Origin: Escarpia spicata
Taxonomy: Eukaryota; Annelida; Polychaeta; Sabellida; Siboglinidae
NCBI GenBank assembly: GCA_963995525.1
Contig: OZ023214.1
Location: 41,149,183 to 41,213,182 of the forward strand
Length of the DNA: 64,000 bases
Direction of reading: 5' to 3'
The notes under the pieces were generated by a model that was not told where the DNA came from, made no database searches, and was given only the letters and a program-made list of their open reading frames with translations. The translations under genes and the position numbers were made by a program. Below are positions 24,834-37,949 of this stretch, piece by piece (within the stretch, counting starts at the first letter, position 1; the number at the start of each line of letters is the position of its first letter).

Positions 24834-25334
24834 TTGCATATGTGTTGCTCTACACTTCACGACAGTATGTCATCAGTGATGGCTCCCAATGGGCTAATCG
24901 TTGACCTTGCAGAGCCTTTTGAAGGCATATGCCATTATGCTCGTCTCCTTCGTGAGACCCAGCTGTTGGATCGCATAGAGGCAATCCCTCAAATTCGACC
25001 TTTCTGCCTCTATGCTGATCCAGCATATCCTTTGCGTCCATCCCTGATAAACCCGTTTTCTGGTCCCCATCAAAATGCACCCCAAGAACAATTCAATAAG
25101 TCCATGGCCAAGGTGCATCAGTATGCGGAATGGGGATTTTGTAAAGTCTTGCGTGTTTTTGGGTTCATTGATTTCAAGAAGAACTTAAAATTGTATCTCC
25201 AACCAGTTGGAATGTTCTATGTTGTTGCTGTCATCCTCCCAAACTGCCACACCTGCCTCTATGGCAGTCACACATTGAGCTATTTCAACATCATTCCCAG
25301 TACTAGAGGAATATTTAGGTTGACGTTCTCTTAA
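24834..25334 (+). pseudogene. Harbinger (HARBI1-like) transposase fragment
   Basis: An open frame of 166 codons contains SSVMAPNGLIVDLAEPFEGI, then FCLYADPAYPLRPSLINPF and YAEWGFCKVLRVFGFIDFKK. ADPAYPL corresponds to the second catalytic Asp box (GDSGYPL), and the Glu of AEWGF to the VERAFG catalytic Glu. The first Asp region is absent, so the 5' part is lost. The C-terminal part ends ILPNCHTCLYGSHTLSYFN. A Myb-like companion gene is oriented away from it at 26.2-27.3 kb, as in intact Harbinger elements. Confidence 0.82.
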
Positions 25335-26245
25335 TCGCAGTCAGGTGTGACTTGATCTAGTCATTCAACCACAACACTAATCTACAGACCGGTAACGTGG
25401 TAAATGTTTGGTGGGTATGTTTTTATTCTGGGATTACTTTTACTGGTATCAGTTTCGTAATGTCACATATTTTCCCAGTTATGGGAGGATGGTGCTATAA
25501 ATTTTACCGGTCGTGGAGGCTTGTGTTGGAAATGTTTCCGTATTGAGAAAGCGGAATTCTTGTCGAGGGGCGCATACGCACCCATCCTACATACCTGTAA
25601 TAATTATTCTTATTTACATTATGTCGTAATCATTATATACGTTTTTCTTTCATCATGTATCGTTAGATGTCGATCACTAACTTTGATGGTGACACGATAG
25701 TCATTATATTGGTAATTAAGAACTATTGGAAACAATCAGTCTGATGAAAATCTTCGTACATAGCCACTACATTGGTTTTAAACATATTTGCATGTGTTAA
25801 AGAAGAAATGTCATTACGTATTTTGGGAAGTGGTACTTAGTATAGAGTTCTAACGTTGTTATCAATTTAATTTAAACAGAGACTGTCCATTACATATTTG
25901 TTTCATTGATATGTGATTACTGTTCTTAATACTGAAATAAATATGATAACGGTATACTTTCCGTAAAATTGTGTTTAATATACCCAAAAGAGTTTTTCAA
26001 TTTGAATGTTGCATCTGTAAAATGTTCATGTTATGAACAAAACATTACAATTTTAACATCTGCTATTGGAACTTATTGTAGAGGCACACATCCCAACACG
26101 GAAGTTCGTTTCAAGTTGGCAGATTCCCACACTTCTAACTACAAAGTGGGACCAATCACACCTGTTTCAGTAAACATATCGACAACCCATGAACAAAGTG
26201 TAAATTTTTATTTTTATACAAACAAAGACTCCTTATACAATTAAA

Positions 26246-26766
26246 CTACGTCTTTAGCAACAACTCCATCATCTGGCGCTTTTCTTCTCGCTCTACCTCG
26301 AAACGAGCCTCTTGAAATACCAACTCGCGTTCCATTTGGTGCGCAGCTCAAAGCCTTTGTTAACTTTTTCCCGAAGAAAATATATTGTCGCCTCTGTATT
26401 TGACTTTCTTCTTTTCGGAGTGGGTGCTCTGGGCACTGGCTGGATCTCTTCCTGCAGATCCACCTCTGCAGCTGTTTCCGCTGTTGCCATGTTTTGCCTT
26501 CCCATCATGGCTGCCTGTCGGATTTGTTGTCCTTTCTTTCGTTCCTGAAACACATTTACAGCAGCCACTAGTTCATTACTTGTTTTAATAAATTGACAAT
26601 TAAATATATTTAGCTAAGTCATGTGTGTATTTTGTTAATTAGGCCCCCACCCAGGCCTGTACAATTTAAAGCAAAGCCCAGCCCGAAAGATTTAGTAGAG
26701 CCTCGGCCTAGCCCAGGGACTGGGCTTAAAGCCTGGGCTCAAAGCTTAGCAAGTGCAAGGCATTAG

Positions 26767-26802
<36 letters not shown>

Positions 26803-27297
26803 AAACTACGATGTGCACGTAGGCAAACAGTTTCATGGAACGTAATTACATTTAGAGCAATAGGTGAGGACACAGCAGTGACTTCTAACGTTTTCATTAC
26901 AATGAATATTGACAGTTATTGTGGCGCCTCTAGGCGGAGTTTTGGTAATGCTCACATGATACTACTATGTAATGCAAACGAATGTTTTCTGTTTAAAAAG
27001 AGAGAGTAAATTTATATAATTTAGTAATTGCATATGTGTGGTAGATACATGGGGTGCAGTTACATGGCTACGTGTTGTCGTTTTCATGGTTACAGTAGAA
27101 AGTAAAAGATCGCCACAACATTTGTTTACTTCAAATAGACTCAAAAGTAAGGGAATACCTTCCCAAAACTTACCGCCACTAGATTGGTCTTTAGCTTAAC
27201 CCCTTTCGTCTTCATCTCCTCCTTATGCTCCATTTCCAGACTGTCGATTACCTCAAGAAGGACTTTCTTCTCGTCGTAATCCTCCTCTGTGCCAGAG
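26246..27297 (-). pseudogene. Harbinger companion (Myb/SANT-like) protein, two exons
   Basis: Exon 27174-27297 (TTTACAG acceptor, GCG|GTAAGT donor) reads SGTEEDYDEKKVLLEVIDSL, then EMEHKEEMKTKGVKLKTNLV. Exon 26246-26544 (TGTTTCAG acceptor) reads ERKKGQQIRQAAMMGRQNMA, then PKRRKSNTEATIYFLREKVN. A one-base loss near 26340 shifts the frame; the other frame continues EARFEVEREEKRQMMELLLK to a stop. The layout matches the second ORF of PIF/Harbinger transposons, whose product normally escorts the transposase to DNA. The Myb DNA-binding part would lie upstream and was not found. Confidence 0.6.
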
Positions 27298-27639
27298 CTG
27301 TAAACAAACAAATCATTAATGTTTTAGACGTTTCAAATAAAATTGTCTAGTAAGTACAACTAATTTATTACACACTAGTTACCTTAACAGGGCATCAGTT
27401 TTTACAAATACAGTATTTTGTTCTTAAACTTATTCATAGTTGGCTCATCTACAGTGTGGATCAGCTCTCATTGTTTCCACATTTCTCCGACAGCTACAAA
27501 AGCATCCATCACAAAGACGTTAATTAAAACTGTAACTATTGTTTTATATAACGCGAATTCGTAGATCAGAGACCAATAATCCAAAGAAGCAAATAAACAT
27601 AAAAAGGAGGCCTGAAATGAAATAGAGTGCATCGTAGAT

Positions 27640-29465
27640 AAATTTGTTCCCTTCAAAAAAACAAGGGAAACGGACCAGAAAGAAATACTTATCGAAAGAA
27701 GCCATTAGAAAAATTAAGTATAAACAAATGATGTGGAAGTCATATAGACGTACTGGAAATGATTTATAAAGAAGCACTAAACCAAGCTACAGCTGAAATT
27801 AGAAATTCAAAGAGAAGCTATGAACATAAATTAGCTTGTAATATAAAACATGACAGCAAGAGTTTTTATGCGTATGTTCGAAGCAAACAGAAAGTTCAGG
27901 ATCAGATCGGTCCTCTAGAAGATAGTGTTGGAAATATAATATCAGAAGGATATGAGTATTTTAGTTCAGTGTTTACCAGAGAAGACACTAGTTCACTGCC
28001 AGTACCAAAGTTCAAGGGGGCAGAATATTGAAGACAGTTAATTGTAACCCCAGAAATGGAGCTAAGAAAATTAGGGCTATGAAGGATAATAAATCACCTG
28101 GAGTGGATGGAATTCCACCCAAACTACTATTGGAAATTGTAGAACAAATTAGCATACCGCTTGCAACAGTTTTCAACTTGTCATTAGAAGAGGGAGTGGT
28201 TCCTTTAGAATGGAAAGAAGCAAACATTATACCGTTATTTAAAAAAGGTTCGAAAAACTAGATATCACTAAGTGGGTAGATGATGGATCACCAGTAGATA
28301 TCATCTACTTAGATTTTCAAAAAGCTTTCGACAAAGTGCCACATCAAAGATTACTGCTTAAACTAAAGGCCCATGGCATAGGAAATGGTATAATTAACTG
28401 GATAGAAAAATGGCTGATTGACAGAAGACAATGGGTAGTTGTTGATGGGGAGGCTTCAAACTGGAAATCAGTTTTGAGTGGGGTTCCACAGGGATCAGTA
28501 CTGCAACCTATATTATTCTTAATATATATAAACGATTTGGACGATGATATAGCTAGCAAGGTGTTGAAATTTGAAGATAATACAAAAGTGTTTAGAAGAA
28601 TTAAAAGTGATGGAGATAGACAGCATTTACAAGATGATCTTGACAGGTTGGTCAAATGGTCTGAAAAGTGGCAAATGTTGTTCAATTTTTTGAAATGTAA
28701 ATGCCTTCACACACGACATGGGAACGGATATGTAGAATATACAATGGGGGAACTGTACTAAGTACTACTGTAAAAGAAAAAGACTTAGGGTTGACAATTA
28801 GTGCTGACATGAAGGTTTCAGAGCAGTGTGGAATTGCAGCTTCAAAAGGAAATCAAATCCTTGGATTGATTAGGCGAAATATAGCATATAAAGAAAAAGA
28901 ACTAATAATACCGCTGTACAAAACAATAGTTAGGCCTCATTTAGAATATTGTATACAAGGGTGGAGGCCATACCGCAAGAAGGACATAGATATGCTAGAA
29001 ACAGTACAGAGGAGAGCGACTAAAATGATACAAAAACTGAGGGATCTTAGTTATGAAAAACGCCTAAAAGAATGTGGTTTAACAACACTAGAGACCAGGA
29101 AATTGAGAGGAGATCAGATAAAAGTGTTTAAAATATTGAATGGTTATGAAAATATTCATAGAAATATGTTTTTTTCAGTTAAGAAAGATAGAAAGACTAG
29201 AGGACATGAAGTTACATTAGTAAAGGAGCAGTGTAGATTAGACGTAAGAAAGTTCTCATTTTCACAAAGGACTGTGAATGAATGGAACAGATTATCTGAT
29301 GATTGTGTGGGTGCAAGTAGTGTGAATATGTTTAAAAATAAAATCGACACATACCTCAGAAGGGCTGGATATATGTAGATAAAAGGGTTGGACTCTCGAT
29401 AAGCCAAAGGGCTTCCTTGTCCATCTGCCATCTAGAGTTAATTCTCTGGATGGCAATCTTGTTAA
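27640..29465 (+). mobile_element. CR1-like LINE reverse transcriptase relic, copy A
   Basis: Fragments in three frames read in order: IKHDSKSFYAYVRSKQKVQD (upstream linker), SPGVDGIPPKLLLEIVEQ (RT), DIVYLDFQKAFDKVPHQRLL (motif A), GVPQGSVLQPILFLIYINDL (motif B), then LRDLSYEKRLKECGLTTLET and NMFKNKIDTYLRRAGYM (C-terminal region). The catalytic FxDD box reads FEDN, so the second Asp is lost. Compared with copy B at 61-63 kb, about 180 bases near 28260 are deleted. It is 5' truncated (no endonuclease). The 3' end is near GGCAATCTTGTTAAAT, where the gypsy element abuts. Confidence 0.9.
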
Positions 29466-29494
29466 ATCTATATATAATTATATATGTGTATAGT

Positions 29495-32400
29495 CGAGAC
29501 GGAATGAGTGTTATCGTTGTGGCGAGGACCATAATCCTGAAAGATGTCACTTCAAGACGGCAGTGTGTTATGTCTGTAACAAAGTGGGACATTTGGCACG
29601 CAAATGCAGAGGAAATAACCGCAGAAACACGTCTCAGAGTCAGATGACCAAGAGTCAGTCCCAGAATGTTCGCTACGTCGGTGTGGTCGCTGATGAGTCG
29701 GACATTGGAATCTACACGTGTGACGTTGGAGGGGCCGGGGCGCAGCCAATCTTCGCTGAAGTGGATATTGGAGGCAACGCCGTGAGAATGCAGGTGGACA
29801 CAGGTGCAGCTAAGTCGCTCATTCCAGAGACGCTGTACTTGAGACATTTTGCACATCTCGCTCTACAACCCACCAACCTCACTCTACGCACCTATACTCA
29901 AGAGGTCATCGAGCACATCGAAGTGGTCACTCTGGATGTGAGGCATGGAGACCAACGAGCTGAGTTATCCGCAGTGGTCGTCAAGGGCGACAAAACACCT
30001 CTACTAGGAAGAGACTGGCTGGAAAAAATGAAGTTAGACTGGTCGAGTATCCTGGCAGTCACCGCAATTGCAAGGCATTCGGTGGAGGAAGTGCTGAAAG
30101 GGCATTCAGAGGTATTCCAAGAAGGAACGGGCACAATAAAGGGCTACACAGCGCACATCTACATGAAGGAAGACGTGTAGCCTCGCTTTCATAAGGCTAG
30201 GCCGGTGCCCTACGCACTGCGAGATAAAGTTGAACACGAACTGGACCGGTTGGAGAAGGAGCGCATCATCCAGAAGGTGGACCACAGCGATTGGTCGGCT
30301 CCGATTGTGGTAGTGCCGAAGGCGAACAAGACGGTGAGGATCTGTGGTGACTTCAAGGTCACGATCAATCCGAATGTGGAACGTGAGCACTACCCACTTC
30401 CAAACGTGGAGGATCTCTTCGCGTCACTAGCCGGTGGCAAGGTGTTCAGCAAGCTGGACCTATCCCATGCGTACCAACAACTCGAGTTGGACGCCGAGTC
30501 GCAACACTACGTCACAGTGAATACCCACAAGGGCACGTATCGCTACCTGCGTATGCCGTACGGCGTGAGCAGCGCACCGAGTATCTTCCAGTCGGTGATG
30601 GATCAGATCCTGTAGGGCATGGATCATGTGATGTGCTTCCTAGACGACATACTCATTACGGCTGAGTCGGAGCAGGAGCATCTGAAACTTCTAGACGAAG
30701 TACTCACTCGTCTGGATAAGTGTGGCGTCCGAGTGAATCTGGCGAAATGTGAGTTTGCCAAGAAATCAGTTGACTACTTGGGTCATCTGATAGATGCGGA
30801 AGGCATCCATCCCACATCTGAGAAATTGGACGCAATCACCAATTCTCAGAAGCCGAAGGACGTGAAGGAGTTGCGTTCGTACTTGGGGTTGATCAACTAC
30901 TACGCTAAAGTTATACCCCGCATGTCTACCGTGTTACGTCCACTACACCTACTGCTCATGGAGGATCGTGAGTGGCGATGGACTCCCGAGTGTGATGACG
31001 CAATGCAGAAGTGCACAGATCTGCTGACGTCACAGCAGGTGCTGGTGCACTACGACTGTCGTAAGCCACTGCGACTGGCTACGGATGCGTCTCCGACAGG
31101 CGTCGGGGCCGTGCTGTCACATGTCATGGAAAACGGAGATGAGAAGCCGATAGCGTTCGAGTCACGGGCCCTTTCGTCGAGTGAGTGCAACTACGCACAG
31201 CTCGAGAAGGAGGCGTTATCGATCATCCTTGAAGTCAAGAAGTTCCATAAGTATCTCCATGGACGCTCTTTCACATTGGTCACGGATCATAAGCCGTTGG
31301 TCACAATCTTCGGTCCCAAAACGGCTGTGCCAACGTTGGCAGCGTTACGAATGCAGCGTTGGGCACTCATCCTGCAAGCGTACCACTACGGTATCGAGTA
31401 CCGTAAGTCCGAGAATCACGCCAACGCTGACGCATTGTCGAGACTACCTCTGCCGACTACAACGACAGAGGAGCCGGCAATATTCGAAGTATCAGTGGTT
31501 GACGATCTCCCGGTCAAGGCTAGGGACATCGCCGTGAAAACCCGCAGCGATCCTCTGTTATCAAGAGTACTCGATTATGTACTCACAGGTTGGCCCAACC
31601 ACACAGACAAGGAATTACAAGTGTTCTTCGCGAAGCGAGACGAGCTGTCAACTGAACAGGGTTGTCTGCTGTGGGGATCACGCGTTCTGGTTCCGTCAGC
31701 CTATCACCAGGCGATGCTAGATGAGCTCCACTCGGAGCATAGTGGAGTCAGCCAGACCAAAGCATTCGCGCGCAGCTACATATGGTGGCCAGGTATGGAC
31801 AATGATATCGAGACAATGGTGCAGGCTTGTGCAGTGTCTCAGTCAGTGAAGAATCAGCCAGCCGTAGCACCACTGCATCCATGGCCTTGGCAGAGAATTC
31901 ACATTGACTTTGCTGAGAAGGACGGTGTGAACTATCTGATTGTGGTTGACAGCCATTCGAAATGGTTGGAAGCTGTGGCGATGAGGTCCACTACATCCGC
32001 TAAGACCATTGAGGTACTCAGAGGAATGTTCGCATCTCATGGTCTACTGGAGGAGGTCGTGTCAGATAACGGGCCTCAATTTATCGCACACGAGTTCAAG
32101 ACGTTCATGGACAAGAACGGCATCAAGCATACGAGGGTGGCTCCATACGATCCAGCGTCGAACGGTGCTGCTGAACGCTGTGTGCAGACTGTGAAGCAGA
32201 GTCTTCGGAAGTACTCTGTTGGAACTCAACTGACGAAGGAGAGTTGGCTCGCTAATTTCCTCCTGCGTTATCGGTGCCCTCAGCATACCGTGACCGGTGT
32301 GTCTCCTGCGGAACTCTTCCTCAAGCGTCGACTGAGGAATCGCTTCAGTCTTCTCAAACCGCACCTAGAGAGATACATGGAGGAGAAACAGACGCAACAA

Positions 32401-32607
32401 AAAGAGCAACACGATCGGAGTAGAGTGAAGCTTCGAGAGCTGGTCAGCGGTGATCCAGTACACGTTCGCAATCATCGTGGCAGCGGTCCTCCGAAATGGG
32501 TCGCCGGCAAGATCATCAGACGACTGAGTCCGCTCACCTACTTAGTGCAAGTACGTGCACAGCGTCGCTATGTGCACGTAGACCATCTACGGCTGAAGGT
32601 GAGGTGA
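29495..32607 (+). pseudogene. Ty3/gypsy retrotransposon pol with two in-frame TAG stops
   Basis: One frame runs from about 29495 to 32607, broken only by TAG at 30178-30180 and 30613-30615. In order it shows two zinc knuckles (CYRC...C and CYVCNKVGHLARKC), an aspartic protease (VDTGAAKSLIP), reverse transcriptase (GGKVFSKLDLSHAYQQL, then CFLDDIL), RNase H (LATDASPTGVGAVLS, DHKPL), an integrase zinc region and catalytic core (DNGPQF, ERCVQTVKQS), and no visible chromodomain. The first stop lies between protease and RT, the second just before the FLDD catalytic box. Gag and the 5' LTR are missing. The rest of the frame is intact over more than 1000 codons, so the insertion is probably young. 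Confidence 0.93.
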
Positions 32608-32891
32608 CTGTACCTACGGTTCCGGAGATTCTAGAGTCGGTGAGTGTTACCCTTCCTTCATCTTCTACGGAGCCGTGTGTTCGAGCAGAGTCACTTCCGT
32701 CTGAGGCAGATGAAACTGTTCGAGCACCAAGTGATGTGACTGGTTCCTGATGAATCATCGTCTCCTGTGCTACGCCGATCAAACCGGTGTGTCAAACAAC
32801 GAAAAATACTGGACGTTTAGTTGATTCAGTATTCTGACACTGTTCCATGTTATTACATTAATTAGTGACTTAAAAGCTTAAGAGGAAGGAG

Positions 32892-33045
32892 TGTTATAAT
32901 CTGACATTCTGTAGTCGTTACATCGGGTATAATCTATTCTGTGCATACGGCGTGCTGTTGCGCGCTTGGTGTGTAGTGCGGCTTCCGGCGTGGTTCTTCG
33001 TTCTCAAATAAACGGTTTATAATACTTACTACTTTCTAGTTATAC
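32892..33045 (+). repeat. Probable 3' LTR of the gypsy element
   Basis: A polypurine tract (AAGAGGAAGGAG, 32879-32891) directly precedes TGTTATAATC. The proposed LTR ends in TTATACA near 33045, with imperfect inverted ends TGTTATA/TTATACA. It contains an AATAAA signal at about 33006. There is no 5' partner in the window, so the borders cannot be confirmed. Confidence 0.5.
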
Positions 33046-34439
33046 ATTAATAGTCAAGTTACGACATGTAGCACATCATAAATATGTATAGTTATGTTTC
33101 ATTTTTAAATACAACCATATTAGACACACCATATTTACTGTGCTACTGGTGATACCTAAAACATATATATATAATAAATGTAGACATATCATACATAGGT
33201 GTACTCTTTAGTGTCCATACAATACACGGGCAAAGTAGATACTACCCAGTATTTATAAAATGTCATAACATGTTTAAAAAATAATACGCCAATGTAGCAC
33301 GCAATTAGTTAATAAATACACGTCCTAGGCCAAGTACTAGGGGCCTGCTAAATTAATTTTATATATTACAAGTTATAACAAACCACAAATCCTGATCTGG
33401 AAGTTGAAGACATATGCCTCCTTGGTCACGCCCCTTGTTTCCGGTTACGTCTTATGAAGTTACAACTTTGACGTTTGAGTTTGATTGACTTAGTCAAATT
33501 ACTGACAGACTAGCGTCATGCCATGGTCATGGTATGTGCGCTAGTAGAGCGATAGACACATCGAGTGATCAAACCAAGTTTCATCTTCACCGGCGCGTCG
33601 TCTGAATAGTAATCGACATCATACGCAGGTGGTGTGTTCTAATTGTACTATGTAACAGCGTAATGAGGATACGTAGACGAAGCGTCAAATTCCTAATTAT
33701 GTAATGTAAACATTGACTGGCTTGGCTTGGCCTTGGCGTTAATTCTTCCCCTTGCCTGCGTTTTGTGTCTGTCATTTCCATTCAAATGCATTGCTGGCGT
33801 TAAGCCCATTAATTATTACCTATGCATCAACATATCTCAATGGCAATGGTAAATTATGTTTTGCATATTAGCTATATTGATTAGTCACCATGTTCCCTTG
33901 AAGTTGAACAGTTGTGTACGTTATTCTTTTTCATGCACAGCCAGGAACACATGAGCAGCGTTAAAACGGTAAAACATAGCAAAACATCAGTGAAATTTCG
34001 CAGCTAAGAAAAAATCCGCCATATTTGCGCAATTTCTTACGTACGAAATCTGTTTCTTCGAGAATACGGGCCCTGATAGGTAGTCATTCCGCTGTAGCGA
34101 CATATATCGGTCCTCGCTGTCTTTCAAGCTTTGCTTCAGGACCCTTACTCGTTGAATGGCGTCTATCGACGACGTCACTGCTGTAGGGTGATCGTCGTCT
34201 TGCGAGTCAATTATTACGACGTCATCATGTAAAAGTAATTTTTAAAACTTGCAACAGGATATAGGTAATATAAAAGGAACATGACAGTACCATCTGTGAG
34301 ATTTTCTATTAATTTGATATTCCACGCATACGCGCATTGCAGTCGATGGAATCAAGATGGTGTCCAATTCTGAGTTGTTTGGATATATAATTTATATTCA
34401 GGGACTCTACTCGGACAGCAGCGCCCCGTGCGACTAGCC
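33046..34439. other. No gene recognised
   Basis: AT-rich. A minus-strand open segment at 34010-34190 (SSIDAIQRVRVLKQSLKDSE) has splice-like ends, but its 3' part (GGGCCCGTATTCTCGAAG) looks like a repeat border. Confidence 0.35.
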
Positions 34440-35000
34440 AAACGTCCCCGCCTCTGGTTTAAACAGCAGCGTCCCGTGTGACCAGCCAGACGTTCTCGCC
34501 TCTAGCAGCGGCTACCAACCTGCCAGCGTCATTGCCTCCACCTTATAACAAAGACCAACCGGCCAGCGTCACCACCAGTGAAGCGCAGGAAGGTGCAACG
34601 ACACTTTTCCTGCTGCATATGACAGAACCTTCACAAGAAAGGTCAACTTGCTGCGCCACATTAATAAAAGCATCTGCCAAAGAATACAAAAGAAAAGAGA
34701 ACAACCCTAAGAATAAGTTAAAGAGTTATCGCGGAAAGGCATCGTTGATGAATGGGGTGACCATACCTGGATATTACAAGACATGTACGCCCGAATGAAC
34801 GGCTTGTACGTGCAACACGTTGGGAATTTAATGGCGGAACTGGTGACAACTGTCTGCTATGGATGTGTGGTCGATCATCTCAGCGCCAACATGACATGTG
34901 TTTGTTGCCCACGGGCGAGCTCGTGGACAAATTATTCGACGATGCTGTTGATCAACTTAAAGACGTCGACATTCAATTTTAAAACCATGAATGTGGTCAT
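34440..35000 (+). pseudogene. Unidentified coding relic with CYGC-DH motif
   Basis: The frame reads WILQDMYARMNGLYVQHVGN, then LMAELVTTVCYGCVVDHLS. After a one-base slip near 34890 it continues RQHDMCLLPTGELVDKLFDD and AVDQLKDVDIQF to a stop. Composition is coding-like and GC-richer than the flanks. I recall similar CYGCxVDHxSQxxHD proteins as unannotated repeat-associated ORFs in marine invertebrates, but cannot name a family. The upstream Pro/Ala-rich frame from 34478 is less convincing. Confidence 0.45.
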
Positions 35001-35469
35001 GCCTTTCACGTAGAGTGATTGTCGTCGAACGATGACCTGGTTGTATGGTGACTGGACACAATCTGCCTGGAGCAACGAAATTAAAAACAAACTTATCGTG
35101 GCGAACCTAGAGGGTGAAATCGTTGTATTTCCTAATGATGGACATTGCAGTGTCATTTCGCATGCCGCAAAAGTGTAACGGTCTACCTTGCCTGATCATG
35201 TATCGTATTGTAAATTATCACGTTATCCACAATAAAATGGCTGTGTGTGAACTGTGTGTGAATTTCGCTTCTTCCGTAGTTAAGCAGAACATTGTCGAAC
35301 TATATATCTTCCGTAGACAATTGTCTCGAGGTTAGTTCACACGTTCACTTACATTATCGCTATGTGTGAATAGGTGAAAAGACCAAAACACGACATAAAT
35401 ATGTTACCTTGTAACAAAAAGAATCATAATATAAGTCACCAGTGACACATAAACATGACGACATAACCA

Positions 35470-36270
35470 AGTCAGTAAGTCAGGTGGTAAAATGTTACCA
35501 AGCTACCAAGCTGATGCATTAAAGTAGTGCAATGTTACAAGGCTACCGCACTGAAACATTAAAATGTTAAAAAGCTACCTCGGTGATGTATTAAACTGGT
35601 ACGAAGGTACGACAGCCACGCGTTAAAGTATGAACATTTTACAAGTTTACCGTGCTGAAACGTTAAACAATTTACGACGTTACCTTGGTGCACTAAAATG
35701 TCACGACACCAACGCTTTAAAGTAAGACAATTGTACAAGTCTGCCGAGTTGAAAGGTTAAAATATTAAGAAGTCACCTCGGTGATGCATCAAGCTGGCGT
35801 TGATACGCTAAAATTCTAAGAAATTACCTCGGTGATGGACTAAAATGTCATGAAGTTACTAGGCTTACACGTTCAAATGTGAAAACGTTACAAGTATACC
35901 GTGCTGGAACACTAAACAATTTACGACGTTACCTTGATGATGCACTAAAAAGACACGAAGTTAGGACACGTACGCGTTACAGTATGTCAATTTTACAAAT
36001 CTACCGTGCTGAAACGCTAAAATGTTAACACGTTCATATACTAAAATGTTACCACTTTAAAGCGACGAAACGCTAAAAATGTTAGGAAGTTACCGCGTTG
36101 ACGCATTAAAGTGTGAAAATCTTACAAGTTCTAAGAAGTTACCACGGTGATGTATTAAGCTGGCACGAATTTATGACGTTCAAGTACTAAAATAGGGAAC
36201 TTTAACCCGCTAACATGTTGAAACTCTAAAATGTTCAGAAGTTACCACGCCAATGGACTAAAATAGGAAA
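35470..36270 (+). repeat. Degenerate satellite-like tandem array
   Basis: Phrases such as ATGTTACAAG, TACCGTGCTGAAACGTTAAA and ACCTCGGTGATGCATTAA recur with irregular spacing across 800 bases. It looks like an old higher-order array with units of roughly 35-60 bases. Confidence 0.6.
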
Positions 36271-36747
36271 CACATAAATGGAAATAACGGTATATCTCAC
36301 GACGACATCGACCTATTTCTACAATTCACCACATTAGGGTAGCGAATTTATGTTGCTACCGCAAGAAAAACATTAGGATAGTGAATTTAAGCGCTACCGT
36401 AAGAAAAACATCATTGTGCATGCGCAATAACTTATTCCATGACATAATTTATCTATTTCATGACGTCATCGACCTAGTTATATAGTTCATCGTGTAATAA
36501 AAAGATGGCGTTGATTGACCCATTTTTCTGGTTCACACATTTTACATCAGGGGCGCTTGTTGACCTACTTATTTAATTTACCACCCATCCGCCAGTTGGA
36601 GCTACTTGACCTCTGATCTTGACCTTTGTCCTAGACCTTCATCCGGAAGTGACGTAATTCCTCCTTACTCCTCATATACTCATGGCGTCACTTCTGAAAA
36701 ACCTACATTACTACTGTGATTGAGTGAGTGAATGAGTGAATGAGTGA

Positions 36748-37154
<407 letters not shown>

Positions 37155-37949
37155 AAAGAGAGAGTGAGTGAGTGAGTGAGGGAATGAGTCAGTCAGTCAG
37201 TCAGTCAGTCAGTTAGTGAGGGGTTAGTGAGTGTGTTTGTGTGTGTATGTGTGTGTGTTTGTATGTGTTTGTATGTGTACGTATTCCAGCTTGAACACGT
37301 TCAGACACGCCAACTAGCCGATGGGATCGAAAGCATCGCATCCACGGCGAATATTGTCCAGTGTGATATTATGACGTTGGCACAACTGTTCTAAATTGAC
37401 ATATATTGGTCTACTAAAAATGTACATGTGTACCAACTAGGTAATACAGTATACGGCTACGGAATGTGGACCTTTTGGGAAAAAACATGTGTAATATCTT
37501 TGATGTATTATCCATGGGGACAGGATGCACGTAACTGCATGTCGTTGCTGCTGTTTTGAAAGTCGAAGCAGAGTAGCAAGGAGGAACTTGAATTTTAAAT
37601 GCAAAATCGTGTACACAATTGTTTTATCTTAATTATGTAACGATGTTTCTAAATGTTATTTATCCAAACAAATATAATGTAATGGATATATAATTTATTA
37701 ATTGTATATATATTGTACGGTAATATATTGTAATTATATATGTGGAAACAAATGGTGATCTGTCTGGATATATAAAATGTTGAAACATCGTTATATATAA
37801 TTACCATATTTTTATTTTTGTGGCGAATAAATAATTACTACAAAAATAAAAAATATTTACAAACAGTGCATCATAGTTTACAACATGATTTGGTTTATAT
37901 TACTTCGTGAAAACATAAACCAAAAAAAGTGTAAAGAAAATCAATGGTT

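Noticed and set aside
24850..25118. Minus-strand open frames
   Set aside because: They are shadows of the Harbinger transposase, whose motifs are on the plus strand.
34010..34190. Exon of another ARM-TIR paralogue (SSIDAIQRVRVLKQ...)
   Set aside because: Similarity to the N-terminal helix is weak, and the 3' end looks like a transposon border.
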